From positions 1-64,000 of the forward strand of contig NZ_JAIRBB010000012.1 in the NCBI RefSeq assembly GCF_022008395.1: DNA of 64,000 nt. Reading direction: 5' to 3'. Positions 29,587 through 38,659 of this stretch are shown in pieces. This DNA is from Aequorivita xiaoshiensis (GTDB taxonomy: Bacteria; Bacteroidota; Bacteroidia; Flavobacteriales; Flavobacteriaceae). Under the pieces are notes generated by a model that worked only from the letters and a program-made list of their open reading frames with translations, did not search any database and had not been told where the DNA came from. A program made the position numbers and the translations under genes. The stretch's first letter is position 1. The number at the start of each line of letters is the position of its first letter.

Positions 29587-30557
29587 GGGTAATTTTTATC
29601 TTATTTCTGATGACTACTTGTTGGCTACAGTCGCAAAGTTATGCGCCTGCAGCCGGCCAGGTTGGGTCAACAGCAATTGCAGCCGATAGCGGATTATTTG
29701 TTTCTTGGGCGACAGGTGTAAGTATTGAAAGGGGATATGTAGATATTTCGAATCCGGATTATCAGGCTAACGGTAGTAACTTTACAACTTATGGTGAGCC
29801 CGATAATGCAATAGGTCCTGCTACGAACAGTGCGGTAAGCTTAGGAGATGGGGGGCAGGCTATTTTAACATTTGATAAACCTATAAAAGATGGCCCTGGT
29901 TTTGATTTTGCCGTTTTTGAAAATAGCTTTAGTGATTTTTATTTAGAATTAGCTTTTGTTGAAGTAAGCTCCAACGGAATTGATTTTTTTAGATTTCCTT
30001 CTCATAGCCAAACTCAAACAGAGATTCAAGTGGAAGGATTTGATGAATTAGATCCGACTTATATAAATAACTTAGCCGGGAAATATCGAGCGATGTTCGG
30101 AACGCCATTCGACCTTTCAGAATTACAAGATGATCCATTACTTGATAAAGGTACCATTACTCATATTAAAATAATAGATGTTGTAGGCAGTTTAGATATC
30201 AATTATGCAAGTTATGATAGTCATGGAAATATTATAAACGATCCTTTTACAACTCCATTTCATTCAGGTGGATTTGATTTGGATGCTGTAGGAGTAATAC
30301 ATGAACAAGTTTTGGGGATAGATGAAATTGACAAAGTTTTGATTCAGTTATATCCTAACCCTGTTACTACTCAACTTTTTATCAGACAATCAACTTCTTC
30401 TCAGGCTGAAGTTTACGATTTGGGCGGACGATTAGTGTATTCTAAAAATTTGCATAAAGAAGATTTTCTCGATGTGTCAAACTTACAAGATGGGTTGTAT
30501 GTATTGGTGTTGTTATCTAGTGATAAAATTAGTCAGTATCGATTTTTGAAGCGATAA
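29583..30557 (+). CDS. secreted T9SS protein of the cobalamin regulon
   Basis: A 324-residue secreted protein overlapping the previous gene by ATGA, so translationally coupled. Signal peptide (ends LQSQS), then a beta-rich domain with GPATNSAVSLGDGGQAILTFDKPI, GPGFDFAVFENSF, FVEVSSNGIDFFRFPS and a C-terminal GGFDLDAVGVIHE, followed by a T9SS domain (IQLYPNPVTTQLF to KISQYRFLKR). The central domain recurs in B12-regulated surface loci of Flavobacteriia. A part in corrinoid binding or receptor assembly is inferred from position only. Confidence 0.7.
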   Translation: MRVIFILFLMTTCWLQSQSYAPAAGQVGSTAIAADSGLFVSWATGVSIERGYVDISNPDYQANGSNFTTYGEPDNAIGPATNSAVSLGDGGQAILTFDKPIKDGPGFDFAVFENSFSDFYLELAFVEVSSNGIDFFRFPSHSQTQTEIQVEGFDELDPTYINNLAGKYRAMFGTPFDLSELQDDPLLDKGTITHIKIIDVVGSLDINYASYDSHGNIINDPFTTPFHSGGFDLDAVGVIHEQVLGIDEIDKVLIQLYPNPVTTQLFIRQSTSSQAEVYDLGGRLVYSKNLHKEDFLDVSNLQDGLYVLVLLSSDKISQYRFLKR

Positions 30558-30801
30558 TTTTCAAGTTTAGAATAAAAGTGGAGCTAATTTTCTTGTCAAT
30601 TTAAACGTTCAGATCTTAAATAGATGAGATTTCAATTTAAAACCGAGGTTCTTGCATCTGAATCAAATATTGAAATTCCAATTTCACGGTCATAATGTTA
30701 AGTTTATGATAATTAAGGATTAAGAAAATGTTATGTAGGGTAAATCTAATATTATTCGTGTTAATTTTATTGCCGAAATAAAAACTAACAAATTAAATGC
30801 T

Positions 30802-30996
30802 ATGAATAGGATAGATATACTTCGCAGTACAACTGAAAGTTTGATAGCTCAATTAAACTTACAACTAAAGTTATCCAAAAATGAAACCCGTGATGAAAAT
30901 AATAATAAATCGAAATTTACAGTAGAAGGCAGGAATAAGAAAAGACATAAAACGGTAAATAAGAAAAAATCTAAAAATATACGATATACATTTTAG
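30802..30996 (+). CDS. small basic protein with its own terminator
   Basis: A 64-residue, Lys/Asn/Arg-rich soluble protein (N-terminal helix MNRIDILRSTTESLIAQLNLQL, then a charged tail rich in K and R). Not recognised. Its reality is supported by isolation between long gaps, an ATG start and a strong terminator 57 bases after the stop. The basic tail would suit binding to nucleic acid or ribosomes; this is speculative. Confidence 0.5.
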   Translation: MNRIDILRSTTESLIAQLNLQLKLSKNETRDENNNKSKFTVEGRNKKRHKTVNKKKSKNIRYTF

Positions 30997-31052
30997 TTCA
31001 TTAGATTACTCTATCCTTTAGTTTAAGAAACATCTTAAATATCCAAGATATT

Positions 31053-31085
31053 AAAAAAGCTTCCAATAATTTGGAAGCTTTTTTA
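31053..31085 (+). terminator. intrinsic terminator after the small basic protein gene
   Basis: AAAAAAGCTTCCAA (31053-31066) pairs with TTGGAAGCTTTTTT (31071-31084), a perfect 14-base stem with loop TAAT. Confidence 0.9.
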
Positions 31086-31678
31086 TTTTACTAAATTATA
31101 CTTAATTAATTGAAGTCTGGTCCACATATTATTTGCTAAAATTTAAGCTTTTCCTTTTGTTAATATTAATTTAAAAACTGAAGACAAAACACATCGATAT
31201 ATTTTGATTTATATGTTAAAAATTGAGAATTGTCTTTTTATATTATCTATGGTTTTGTTGGAAACTATTGATGTTTTCTTAGGAAAGTCAAGGTGAAAAC
31301 ATATGATTTTAACCTAACCTAATTTGTTCTCAATCAATTAGCATAATTGCAAGTTAAAAGGGCGTGATTTGGTTGTTGAATAGGTATTGAATAATTAGTT
31401 TTGCTCTTTTATTCAGTCATGTAGAAAACTTATTATTGTTGAATTAATAATTACAGTTATTTTGAATGGAATCTAAGTGAATTGAAGTTAGCGGCATTTA
31501 TTTATCAATTAAATTAATGCATTTAAAAACTCTATTTTCATATTAGTATCTTGAGAAATAAGTTGTAATTTGGTCCTTAATATCTAAAATCTACAGCTTA
31601 CTGATTATCAGAATTTTATATTTTATAAGAGCTAATATATTCTATAAAACATAGACCCAATTTCAATAAATCCCAATT
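31086..31678. other. long intergenic stretch with an internal promoter-like element
   Basis: About 590 AT-rich bases without a usable ORF. A good promoter match is inside: TTG (31376-31378), 17-base spacer, TAGTTTTG (31396-31403). Transcription from there would give a leader of about 270 bases before the GltB-like gene, or a small RNA. Confidence 0.4.
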
Positions 31679-33274
31679 ATGCGTACTCAATTCTTTATAT
31701 TTTCGAGTGTTTTGCTTATAATAACTTTTGCATTAGGCTACTACTTAGACCCTTCATGGTATGTGTTTTTTGTAATCGTTTTCCTATTTACTGCTTTAGG
31801 GTATTACGATGTATTTCAAACGCGGCATACAATAATGCGAAATTATCCCGTGTTCGGTCGTTTGCGTTATGTGCTTGAAGAACTTCGTCCAAAATTGTAT
31901 CAATACTTTATTGAATCTGACATTGATGGCCGTCCTTTTCACAGGGTCGATCGTTCTACCGTGTACCAGAGAGCTAAAGGTGTAAGAGATACCATTCCTT
32001 TTGGAACCCAATTAGATCTATATGTAGAAGGCTACGAATGGATTTGTCATTCAATAGCACCAAAAGCTTTCGATACCTTAAATAATGATCCACGTATAAT
32101 TATAGGAAATAAGGATTGTACTCAACCGTATTCTGCTAGTATTTTAAATATCTCTGCGATGAGTTTTGGAGCACTCAGTTCCAATGCTGTAGAAGCTTTA
32201 AACGCTGGTGCAAAAATTGGTAATTTTGCCCATAATACAGGCGAAGGAGGATTAAGTGACTATCACCTAAAACACGGAGGTGATTTAATTTGGCAAATTG
32301 GAACAGGGTATTTTGGATGTCGTACCGAAGATGGAAGGTTTAACCCTGAATTATTCGCAGAAAAAGCTAAACATCCTAATGTTAAGATGATTGAGCTTAA
32401 AATTTCTCAAGGAGCAAAACCTGGGCATGGTGGAATACTTCCTGCTGAGAAAAACTCGGAGGAGATTGCAAGAATTAGACATATTAAACCACACGTTAAA
32501 GTAGTATCTCCACCGTATCACTCTGCATTTAACTCTCCTATGGAAATGGTGAAGTTTATTCAAAAACTAAGAGAACTATCGGGAGGGAAGCCAGTAGGAT
32601 TTAAATTGTGTATAGGGTATAAAAGTGAATTTATAGCTATATGCCAAGCAATGGTAGAACTAGATTTATATCCTGATTTTATTGCTGTAGATGGAGGAGA
32701 AGGAGGAACTGGAGCTGCACCACCAGAATTTAGTAATTATGTAGGTGCACCGTTGTTAGATGGTTTAGATTTCGTGCATAACATCTTAAATGGTATGAAT
32801 ATTCGTAGACATATTAAGGTGATTGCTTCAGGTAAAATTACTTCTGCGTTCCATATTGCTCGTGCTATTGCTTTAGGAGCAGACGGATGTTACCAAGCGA
32901 GAGGTATGAAAATGGCTATTGGGTGTATTCAAGCTTTACTTTGTAACACCAATAAATGTCCTGTAGGTATTACTACTCAAGACCCTAAATTAACAGTAGG
33001 TTTGGTTCCAGAAGATAAGAAAACTCGTGTTGCTAATTATCACGAAAAAACAATTAAGAATTTCGTGGAATTATTAGGAGCTACCGGTGTAGATGAAACT
33101 AGAAATCTTACACGTACTCATATTTATAGAAGAGTATCATTAAATGAAATGATTACTTACGAAGAGCTATTCCCGTCTATTAAGGAAGGTTCTATGCTAA
33201 ATGGTGATATTCCTAAAAAGTATCAGATGGATTTCGCTTACGCCGATAAAAACCGTTGGGGAATTCACCCATAA
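31679..33274 (+). CDS. FMN-binding glutamate synthase family protein
   Basis: A 531-residue protein homologous to the synthase domain of glutamate synthase large subunit, without the amidotransferase domain. Two hydrophobic helices at the N-terminus (about 5-42) suggest a membrane anchor. The flavin barrel shows SAMSFGALSSNAVEALNAGA, NTGEGGLSDYH, KISQGAKPGHGG, VDGGEGGTGAAPPEF, VIASGKITSAFHIARAIALGAD and the cysteine cluster region CIQALLCNTNKCPVGITTQDP. It may reduce an iminoglutamate-like or other substrate; ammonia-dependent glutamate synthesis is not proven for this branch. Length is standard for the family. Confidence 0.88.
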   Translation: MRTQFFIFSSVLLIITFALGYYLDPSWYVFFVIVFLFTALGYYDVFQTRHTIMRNYPVFGRLRYVLEELRPKLYQYFIESDIDGRPFHRVDRSTVYQRAKGVRDTIPFGTQLDLYVEGYEWICHSIAPKAFDTLNNDPRIIIGNKDCTQPYSASILNISAMSFGALSSNAVEALNAGAKIGNFAHNTGEGGLSDYHLKHGGDLIWQIGTGYFGCRTEDGRFNPELFAEKAKHPNVKMIELKISQGAKPGHGGILPAEKNSEEIARIRHIKPHVKVVSPPYHSAFNSPMEMVKFIQKLRELSGGKPVGFKLCIGYKSEFIAICQAMVELDLYPDFIAVDGGEGGTGAAPPEFSNYVGAPLLDGLDFVHNILNGMNIRRHIKVIASGKITSAFHIARAIALGADGCYQARGMKMAIGCIQALLCNTNKCPVGITTQDPKLTVGLVPEDKKTRVANYHEKTIKNFVELLGATGVDETRNLTRTHIYRRVSLNEMITYEELFPSIKEGSMLNGDIPKKYQMDFAYADKNRWGIHP

Positions 33275-33293
33275 TCGATAATAAGTTAAAGAC

Positions 33294-33333
33294 AAAAAAG
33301 AGTCTGATTCTATAGTAGAATCAGACTCTTTTT
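33294..33333. terminator. bidirectional terminator between GltB-like and response regulator genes
   Basis: Arms AGAGTCTGATTCTA and TAGAATCAGACTCT form a perfect stem flanked by an A-run and a T-run (33294-33333), serving both convergent genes. Confidence 0.88.
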
Positions 33334-33896
33334 TATTTCCTAAATAGGTTCATTATCTTGTCTAATATCGTTGGTTCTTTCTGGTTCTCTTTATCCTCAT
33401 CTTCATTATCATCACCAAAAGTGTATTCTCTTAAAAAGTCGCTATGAGATTTGCTAGAATCGTATTTTCGTCTCTGCCTATCTATACGGTCCATTTTATC
33501 TTGACTATTTGCTATAATAGTCTCAAATAACGGGAGTAATCTTTCATTAAGTGTATTAATAGGTTCTTTGAGAAAAAAACCTTCGGCACCACTCTTTAAT
33601 AATTCATCCTTATCTCCTTCGTATTTTAAATTTCCTGTGATAACTACTATTGGAATATTGTCGTTATAATTTTTAGAAATTCTAATTACATCAAATGCAT
33701 TCATTCCTACAAGTTTAAAGTCGGTAATAACCATATCTGGAATGTATGTTTTTAAAGCATTTATTAAACTTATCTCGCTATCTACAAATCGAATTTCAGG
33801 ATTTACTGAAATTTTTTTAAGCTGTCGTTGAAGTAAAAAAGTATCTGATACTAAATCTTCAACTATCAAAAAATTCATATTATCAGGTAAAGCCAT
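33333..33896 (-). CDS. single-domain response regulator with charged tail
   Basis: A 187-residue cytoplasmic receiver protein. Acidic pocket VED near residues 12-14, phosphorylation Asp near 59 (DMVITDFKLVG), switch Thr in VVITGN and Lys in FFLKEP. After the receiver (about 1-130) comes an acidic and lysine-rich tail with no DNA-binding domain, so signalling is probably by protein contact. The start could also be Met7 (MNFLIVEDL). It is divergent from the histidine kinase at 34061, which suggests a shared pathway. Confidence 0.85.
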   Translation of the reverse strand: MALPDNMNFLIVEDLVSDTFLLQRQLKKISVNPEIRFVDSEISLINALKTYIPDMVITDFKLVGMNAFDVIRISKNYNDNIPIVVITGNLKYEGDKDELLKSGAEGFFLKEPINTLNERLLPLFETIIANSQDKMDRIDRQRRKYDSSKSHSDFLREYTFGDDNEDEDKENQKEPTILDKIMNLFRK

Positions 33897-33988
33897 CTTG
33901 GATAGGTTGGGGTTAGACTAGTAAATTTATCTAATTATTTGGTCATTTTATACTTACGGTGGATTATTTGAAATTATTTTTTGGATTA

Positions 33989-34018
33989 TTGTCATGTAAA
34001 TCTAGTTCATTACTTTTG
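33989..34018 (+). promoter_or_regulatory. promoter for the histidine kinase/response regulator operon
   Basis: TTG (33989-33991), 19-base spacer, TACTTTTG (34011-34018): a full match to the Bacteroidota promoter. The kinase ATG is at 34061. Confidence 0.7.
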
Positions 34019-34060
34019 AAAGGATAGCTGTATTTTTTTTACAACTTATACCATTTGCCT

Positions 34061-35512
34061 ATGAAAAGAATTAGAAAAGTTGGTTTAACTAATTTTATAT
34101 TACTAGTCTCTTCGCTTATTCTTGTGATTATCTTAATAGGATTTTCATTTATGCAAAATGCTGATTCTGCCGATGAAATTGCTGAAAGTTGGAAGGTAAA
34201 AAACAATATTGATCAAATTTCTTCAACAATATCTAAAATGGAGAGCTTTGGCTTAACCTATAGATACACTAATAATATTAAGCATAAAGAAGAATTCAGG
34301 TTAGCTGAAAAAGAATACGACTCATTATTAAAATCGTTAAGATATTTAGTTCGTGAAACAGAACAACAAGTAAATCAGGTAAATACGATTGAGGCTAAAA
34401 TGGATGCTAACCTTAAATTGTTAGACAGTATTTTATTAAATCCAACTTCCAATTTATCTTCAATTGAGAATGATAATCATCGCGATGTTCATTTTAATGA
34501 TGACGTATCATCAATATTGAAAGATCTTTTAATAACGGCCGATGTTATTCTTGATAAGCGAATTAGAAAGTTTACTACTTGGAAACTTATAATTCTAGCA
34601 GGATTGGGGATTGCTACTATCATCGTTTTCCTAAGTCTTTTTAACTTAATAAAAAAAATCAGACCTTTGATAGAAGAGCTTCTCCAAACACAGTCCGATT
34701 TAGAACGTTCAAACAAAAATTTACAACATACCTTAAAAGATTTAAAAATTTCTAATGCCGAGAAGCAAAGGGAGATTAAAGCAAAAGAAAGGGCAATAGA
34801 AGAGGCAGCTAAATTAAATGAGTCTCTTATTGTAAAAAATCAACAATTAGATCATTTTGCCTACGTAGCTTCCCACGACTTGCAAGAGCCATTACGTACA
34901 GTTTCAAACTACTTAGAAATATTTCAAGAAGATTTCCCGGAACGAGTGGAAGGGGAAGCTGTAATGTATTTTAACTTTATAAATAAGGCAGTAGAACGAA
35001 TGCGAAACCTTATTAGCGGGCTCCTTTCTTTTTCCAGAATTGGTACAAGCGGTCAGATGGAGGAAGTGAACTTAAATGAAACATTAGAAAAAATTAAAGA
35101 TGATTTCGCTGTAGTAATTGAAGAACGTGGAATTGTAATAGAGCACGACCCGTTACCAACAATAACAGGATACAGAATTGAGATAAAACAATTATTTCAA
35201 AATCTTATTTCTAATGCTATAAAATTCACCAAACCAGAGGTGCAACCTAACATTAAAATATCTTTCGACGAAACAGATAACTATTTCAACTTTCATATAA
35301 AAGATAATGGAATAGGTATTCCTGAGAAAGATTTTACTAAGGTTTTCGATATGTTTAGCAGGCTTAATAGCAATAAAGACTATGAAGGTCAGGGTATAGG
35401 TTTAGCATTTTGTCAGAAAATAGTTGAACTTCATTTGGGTAACATTTGGGTAAGTTCTACTATTGGAGTTGGTACCACTGTTCATTTTACTTTAAAAAAA
35501 ATAACTATATGA
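34061..35512 (+). CDS. sensor histidine kinase, CHASE3-like
   Basis: Membrane sensor kinase. The ATG at 34061 is preferred over the TTG six bases earlier. Order: transmembrane helix (about 10-30), helical periplasmic sensor of CHASE3 type (about 31-170), second helix (about 173-195), coiled coil (about 200-260), HisKA with phospho-His near 272 (ASHDLQEPLRTVSNY), and HATPase with N-box LISNAIKF, G1 DNGIGIPEKDF and G2 EGQGIGLAF. This architecture resembles phytochrome-like and CHASE3 kinases of Bacteroidota. Stop overlaps the next gene by ATGA. Confidence 0.9.
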   Translation: MKRIRKVGLTNFILLVSSLILVIILIGFSFMQNADSADEIAESWKVKNNIDQISSTISKMESFGLTYRYTNNIKHKEEFRLAEKEYDSLLKSLRYLVRETEQQVNQVNTIEAKMDANLKLLDSILLNPTSNLSSIENDNHRDVHFNDDVSSILKDLLITADVILDKRIRKFTTWKLIILAGLGIATIIVFLSLFNLIKKIRPLIEELLQTQSDLERSNKNLQHTLKDLKISNAEKQREIKAKERAIEEAAKLNESLIVKNQQLDHFAYVASHDLQEPLRTVSNYLEIFQEDFPERVEGEAVMYFNFINKAVERMRNLISGLLSFSRIGTSGQMEEVNLNETLEKIKDDFAVVIEERGIVIEHDPLPTITGYRIEIKQLFQNLISNAIKFTKPEVQPNIKISFDETDNYFNFHIKDNGIGIPEKDFTKVFDMFSRLNSNKDYEGQGIGLAFCQKIVELHLGNIWVSSTIGVGTTVHFTLKKITI

Positions 35513-35925
35513 AAAAATTAAAAAATGTATTGCTTATTGACGATTCGGAAAGTGATAATTTCTATCACGCTCGAAAGATCAAAAAAATGGGTATAAGCGA
35601 TAATATTCATATATGCTATAGCGGACATGAAGCCTTAGAATATCTAAAAAGTGAACTAGACGGTAAACACCCTCAGCCCACGTTGATATTTTTGGATATC
35701 AATATGCCAGGAATGAACGGATGGGAGTTTTTGGAAGAATATGAAAAACTTTCGGTGTCTCAGCAAGGAGAAGTTGTGCTTACAATGCTAAGTAATTCAA
35801 TAGACGAAAGAGATAAAACTAGAGCTATGGAATTTAAAAGTGTTCATGGTTTTTATAACAAGCCCCTTAATGAAGATTACCTTAAGACTATAATAGATAC
35901 TTATTTAAAAAAATACCTTACCTAA
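35509..35925 (+). CDS. single-domain response regulator (Rcp1-like)
   Basis: A 138-residue receiver-only protein starting inside the kinase stop codon (ATGA), hence translationally coupled and probably its cognate partner. Acidic residues LIDDSESD (10-16), phospho-Asp near 63 (IFLDINMPGMNGWEF), and Lys in YNKPLNEDY. The form is like Rcp1 regulators that pair with kinases of this architecture. With no output domain it is likely to relay phosphate or bind another protein, perhaps involving the divergent regulator at 33333-33896. Confidence 0.88.
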   Translation: MKKLKNVLLIDDSESDNFYHARKIKKMGISDNIHICYSGHEALEYLKSELDGKHPQPTLIFLDINMPGMNGWEFLEEYEKLSVSQQGEVVLTMLSNSIDERDKTRAMEFKSVHGFYNKPLNEDYLKTIIDTYLKKYLT

Positions 35926-35999
35926 TCTTGGCTTTTCGAGTAGCGGTGTATTGAAATAGCCTTTTTTTTTATTAATCTTCTTTAAATACAGCCATAAAA

Positions 36000-36041
36000 A
36001 AGGCCAGCACATAAATAGTTGGTCAATTAGGTGCTGGCCAG
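36000..36041 (-). terminator. intrinsic terminator for the glycosyltransferase gene
   Basis: GGCCAGCAC (36002-36010) pairs with GTGCTGGCC (36031-36039). Read on the minus strand, the stem is followed by a T-run (complement of the A-run before 36002). Confidence 0.75.
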
Positions 36042-36070
36042 AAATCCTGTCGGATCTAAATTTATAATTG

Positions 36071-37483
36071 TTATCCTCGCGTTAACCAGCCTCTTTTACT
36101 AGCAGTAGCGATTGCATAAGGAGTAATCCAGAATAATGCAAAAGTGTACAATATGCTATATGAATACGCCCAAAAAGATTCTGAAATATTGTATCGTTTG
36201 GCATAGAATAACATCGGAAAACTTGAGAATATAAGAATTCCGAATAACGTAGAGCTAAAGAACAATATCGGGTGTGTTACTATAAAGAATAACATAAACA
36301 GAATAAATGGATAGCTCATTATAATCTTTAACGATTGACTTATAAACAATAAACGTATTCCAGATTTTGATTCCTCTCTAAAATTAGTGAATACATATTT
36401 AGACATTTCAATGTTTTCGCGCACATTACTTCGGCCCCATCTAATGAACATTTTATATAAACCCTTATAATTTTCAGGTACGTTAGTATAAGCATAAGCA
36501 TTACGTTGAAACAAGACTTTATTACCTTGTTTCAATATCATATTCGTCATGGCTCTATCTTCGCCTATATCTGATGGTTTCCCCATAAATGTTTGATTTA
36601 TCCATTCAGGAAGTACAGCAAAAACAGCACTTCGGCGGTATGCAGCTAATGCTCCTGGAGTACATAATACCGAGTTAAGACTACTTTCTGCAGAACGTAC
36701 AAATTCAAAACTAAGTACGAAACTTACATCGAGCATTTTTGGTAAAAGCGCTTTTTTGTTGTTTAATACTCGAATGTTTCCAGCTACCGCCCCGCATTTT
36801 TCATCTAGCATAAACGGGCTAACCAAATTTCTTAAAGTATCTTCATTTACAACAGAATCACTATCTACAGTTACAAACACATCTCCAGTCCCAATATTGA
36901 ATCCACGATAAAGCGCGTGACGTTTACCTTTGTTTTTAGGTTGTTGAAATATAGTAACTCTATCTCCTAAATCCTTTTTGGCTTGTTGTATCCAACGCCA
37001 AGTATCATCTTTACTCCCATCGTCAATAGCTAATAATTGTAATTTTTCTGCTGGGTAGTTACTGTTGGCTAAACTTTTTAGTGTTTCCCACACTTGTTTC
37101 CCTTCATTGTAAGCAGGGACTATTACTGTACAAGTAGGTAATTCCTCATCGCTTACAGATGCTATAGCCTTGTATTTGAAATATCTAATAAGAGTATAAA
37201 TAAAGAACCCAGCTTTAAAGACTAAAAGAGCAGTAGCCATAACTAAAAATGCATAACCAAGGGTCGAGCTCATACGTTCTTCACGAAAATTTGCAAAGTC
37301 AGTATCTAAATAGAAAAAGAGATAAGTAGCAATAAAAATTAATAAGAACGTACTAGCAAGCACAAATATCCCCCAAGGGTTTGTACGTGAAACCGACTTA
37401 TTTTGACTAGTGTAATTAATAGCTACATGTTCTGTAGATTTATCTAAATGATTTCCTGAAGTGTCTTGTGTGTTGTTGTTCAT
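36071..37483 (-). CDS. family 2 glycosyltransferase, hyaluronan-synthase/NodC-like
   Basis: Membrane-embedded processive beta-glycosyltransferase. Two N-terminal helices (about 37-60 and 75-100) precede a GT2 domain: VIVPAYNEGKQVWETL, DDGSKDDTW, the metal site DSDS (VTVDSDSVVNED), GEDRAMTN as the catalytic acid region and FIRWGRSNVRE (R-W element of the Q-x-x-R-W motif, with Gln replaced). Three to four C-terminal helices form the export channel. The best guess is synthesis of an extracellular polysaccharide such as a beta-1,4-linked aminosugar polymer. No other polysaccharide gene is adjacent. Confidence 0.85.
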   Translation of the reverse strand: MNNNTQDTSGNHLDKSTEHVAINYTSQNKSVSRTNPWGIFVLASTFLLIFIATYLFFYLDTDFANFREERMSSTLGYAFLVMATALLVFKAGFFIYTLIRYFKYKAIASVSDEELPTCTVIVPAYNEGKQVWETLKSLANSNYPAEKLQLLAIDDGSKDDTWRWIQQAKKDLGDRVTIFQQPKNKGKRHALYRGFNIGTGDVFVTVDSDSVVNEDTLRNLVSPFMLDEKCGAVAGNIRVLNNKKALLPKMLDVSFVLSFEFVRSAESSLNSVLCTPGALAAYRRSAVFAVLPEWINQTFMGKPSDIGEDRAMTNMILKQGNKVLFQRNAYAYTNVPENYKGLYKMFIRWGRSNVRENIEMSKYVFTNFREESKSGIRLLFISQSLKIIMSYPFILFMLFFIVTHPILFFSSTLFGILIFSSFPMLFYAKRYNISESFWAYSYSILYTFALFWITPYAIATASKRGWLTRG

Positions 37484-37854
37484 TTTAAATCCTTAATTGA
37501 TTCTTAATCGCTTTTAAAAATTGTTTATCAATTCGAGGAAGTGTTTAGCAACTGTTGTGCCGTGTGGAATTTGCTAGGTTTTATAGAGATTTTAGGGATT
37601 TAAGGCTACAAAAAGTGTATAGATTTTATACAGTTGGATATCCAATTATACAGTTTGGATCGTAAGTGAGTCTAGATTGTGTAGATTATTGTTCAATATT
37701 TAATATGGAGTAATAATTGCTATAATTACTAATATCGGAAACTAGTTAAGATCTAAATGTTTCGTAAGTTAGTATTAATTTGTTCGTTTTTTCGACTATT
37801 GGAAAAACGAACAATTTTAATGTTTAAGAGTAAAATAAATTTAAAATAATAACT
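37484..37854. other. intergenic stretch with palindrome and hairpin
   Basis: No gene seen. TTGGATATCCAA (37634-37645) is a perfect 12-base palindrome within two imperfect copies of TATACAGTTGGAT/TATACAGTTTGGAT. A hairpin lies at 37780-37814: TTGTTCGTTTTTTC with GAAAAACGAACAA, 40 bases before the next start codon. It could be an attenuator or a terminator of a short transcript. Confidence 0.45.
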
Positions 37855-38328
37855 ATGAATATCATTAAAAGCCTTCCATTACTTACATTATTGGGTCTGT
37901 TTACTGCTTGCGGTGTAACAAAAACCGATACGGATACAAACACTAATTCAAATCCGATTGAAACTACCAACAGAGGTAGAGCAAACACTGATGTAGCTGT
38001 TAAAGGCGATAGGTCCAATAGATCCCAACAGTTATCTACTGAAACTCCTAACAAAGAATTGTCAAGGAAACAGATTGAAGAAGCTGCTAAGGCTAGAAAT
38101 CAAAAAATGTTTGTAGATCTCGCTATGACGGAGGAGCAAGTAAAAAAATTTAATAATGAATGGAATAGAACTTTGCAAAATTGGAACAAAAACAATCGAA
38201 ATAGGGTAATGAATAGCTTTGAGCGCACCGAACTTCAAGACAATATTTTAAGTAACATACTAAGTGAAACTCAATTTAAAAATTACAGAGTTTGGGCACG
38301 TGAAAACGCAGGAAGCCGATTAGATTAA
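37855..38328 (+). CDS. small lipoprotein, unrecognised
   Basis: A 157-residue lipoprotein (leader MNIIKSLPLLTLLGLFTAC, Cys at 19). After a Thr/Asn/Asp-rich linker (about 20-60) comes a helical region (about 75-155: RKQIEEAAKARNQKMFVDLAMTEEQVKKFNNEW) which resembles the Spy/LTXXQ-type helical bundles by composition only. The pattern MTEEQVKKF...L...Q.KNYRVW is like periplasmic LTXXQ repeat proteins. Function unknown. Confidence 0.65.
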   Translation: MNIIKSLPLLTLLGLFTACGVTKTDTDTNTNSNPIETTNRGRANTDVAVKGDRSNRSQQLSTETPNKELSRKQIEEAAKARNQKMFVDLAMTEEQVKKFNNEWNRTLQNWNKNNRNRVMNSFERTELQDNILSNILSETQFKNYRVWARENAGSRLD

Positions 38329-38659
38329 TTCGCTGGAAACAAGGTTTAAATTGGATTTTGTAGCTGTATTTTGAGTATTAGTACCTGATAAGTACGTGGC
38401 GATACGTATTGTTTTAATACGTTAGAAATTGTTTCTTTGGTAAAAGTGTATAAGTATATTCTAGTAGGGTGTTGAAAGATTCATAATATTTACCCCACAA
38501 TATTTAAGCAATAAACTTACCAGTCAAAATTTAACTTCAGAAAGTTCTGATTTAAAAATTAAAATCCCTTTGTTGTAACATTTCAACATACTTTGGTTTT
38601 GATAGAAACCGAGCTTTTGAGTACGAAACATATAAACTTAAATAGTTTGATTATTAATT
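38329..38659. other. intergenic stretch before the deaminase gene
   Basis: About 330 bases, no gene seen. ACGTATT (38404-38410) and AATACGT (38416-38422) form a short hairpin without a T-run. TACTTTGG at about 38590 resembles but does not match TAnnTTTG. Confidence 0.35.
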
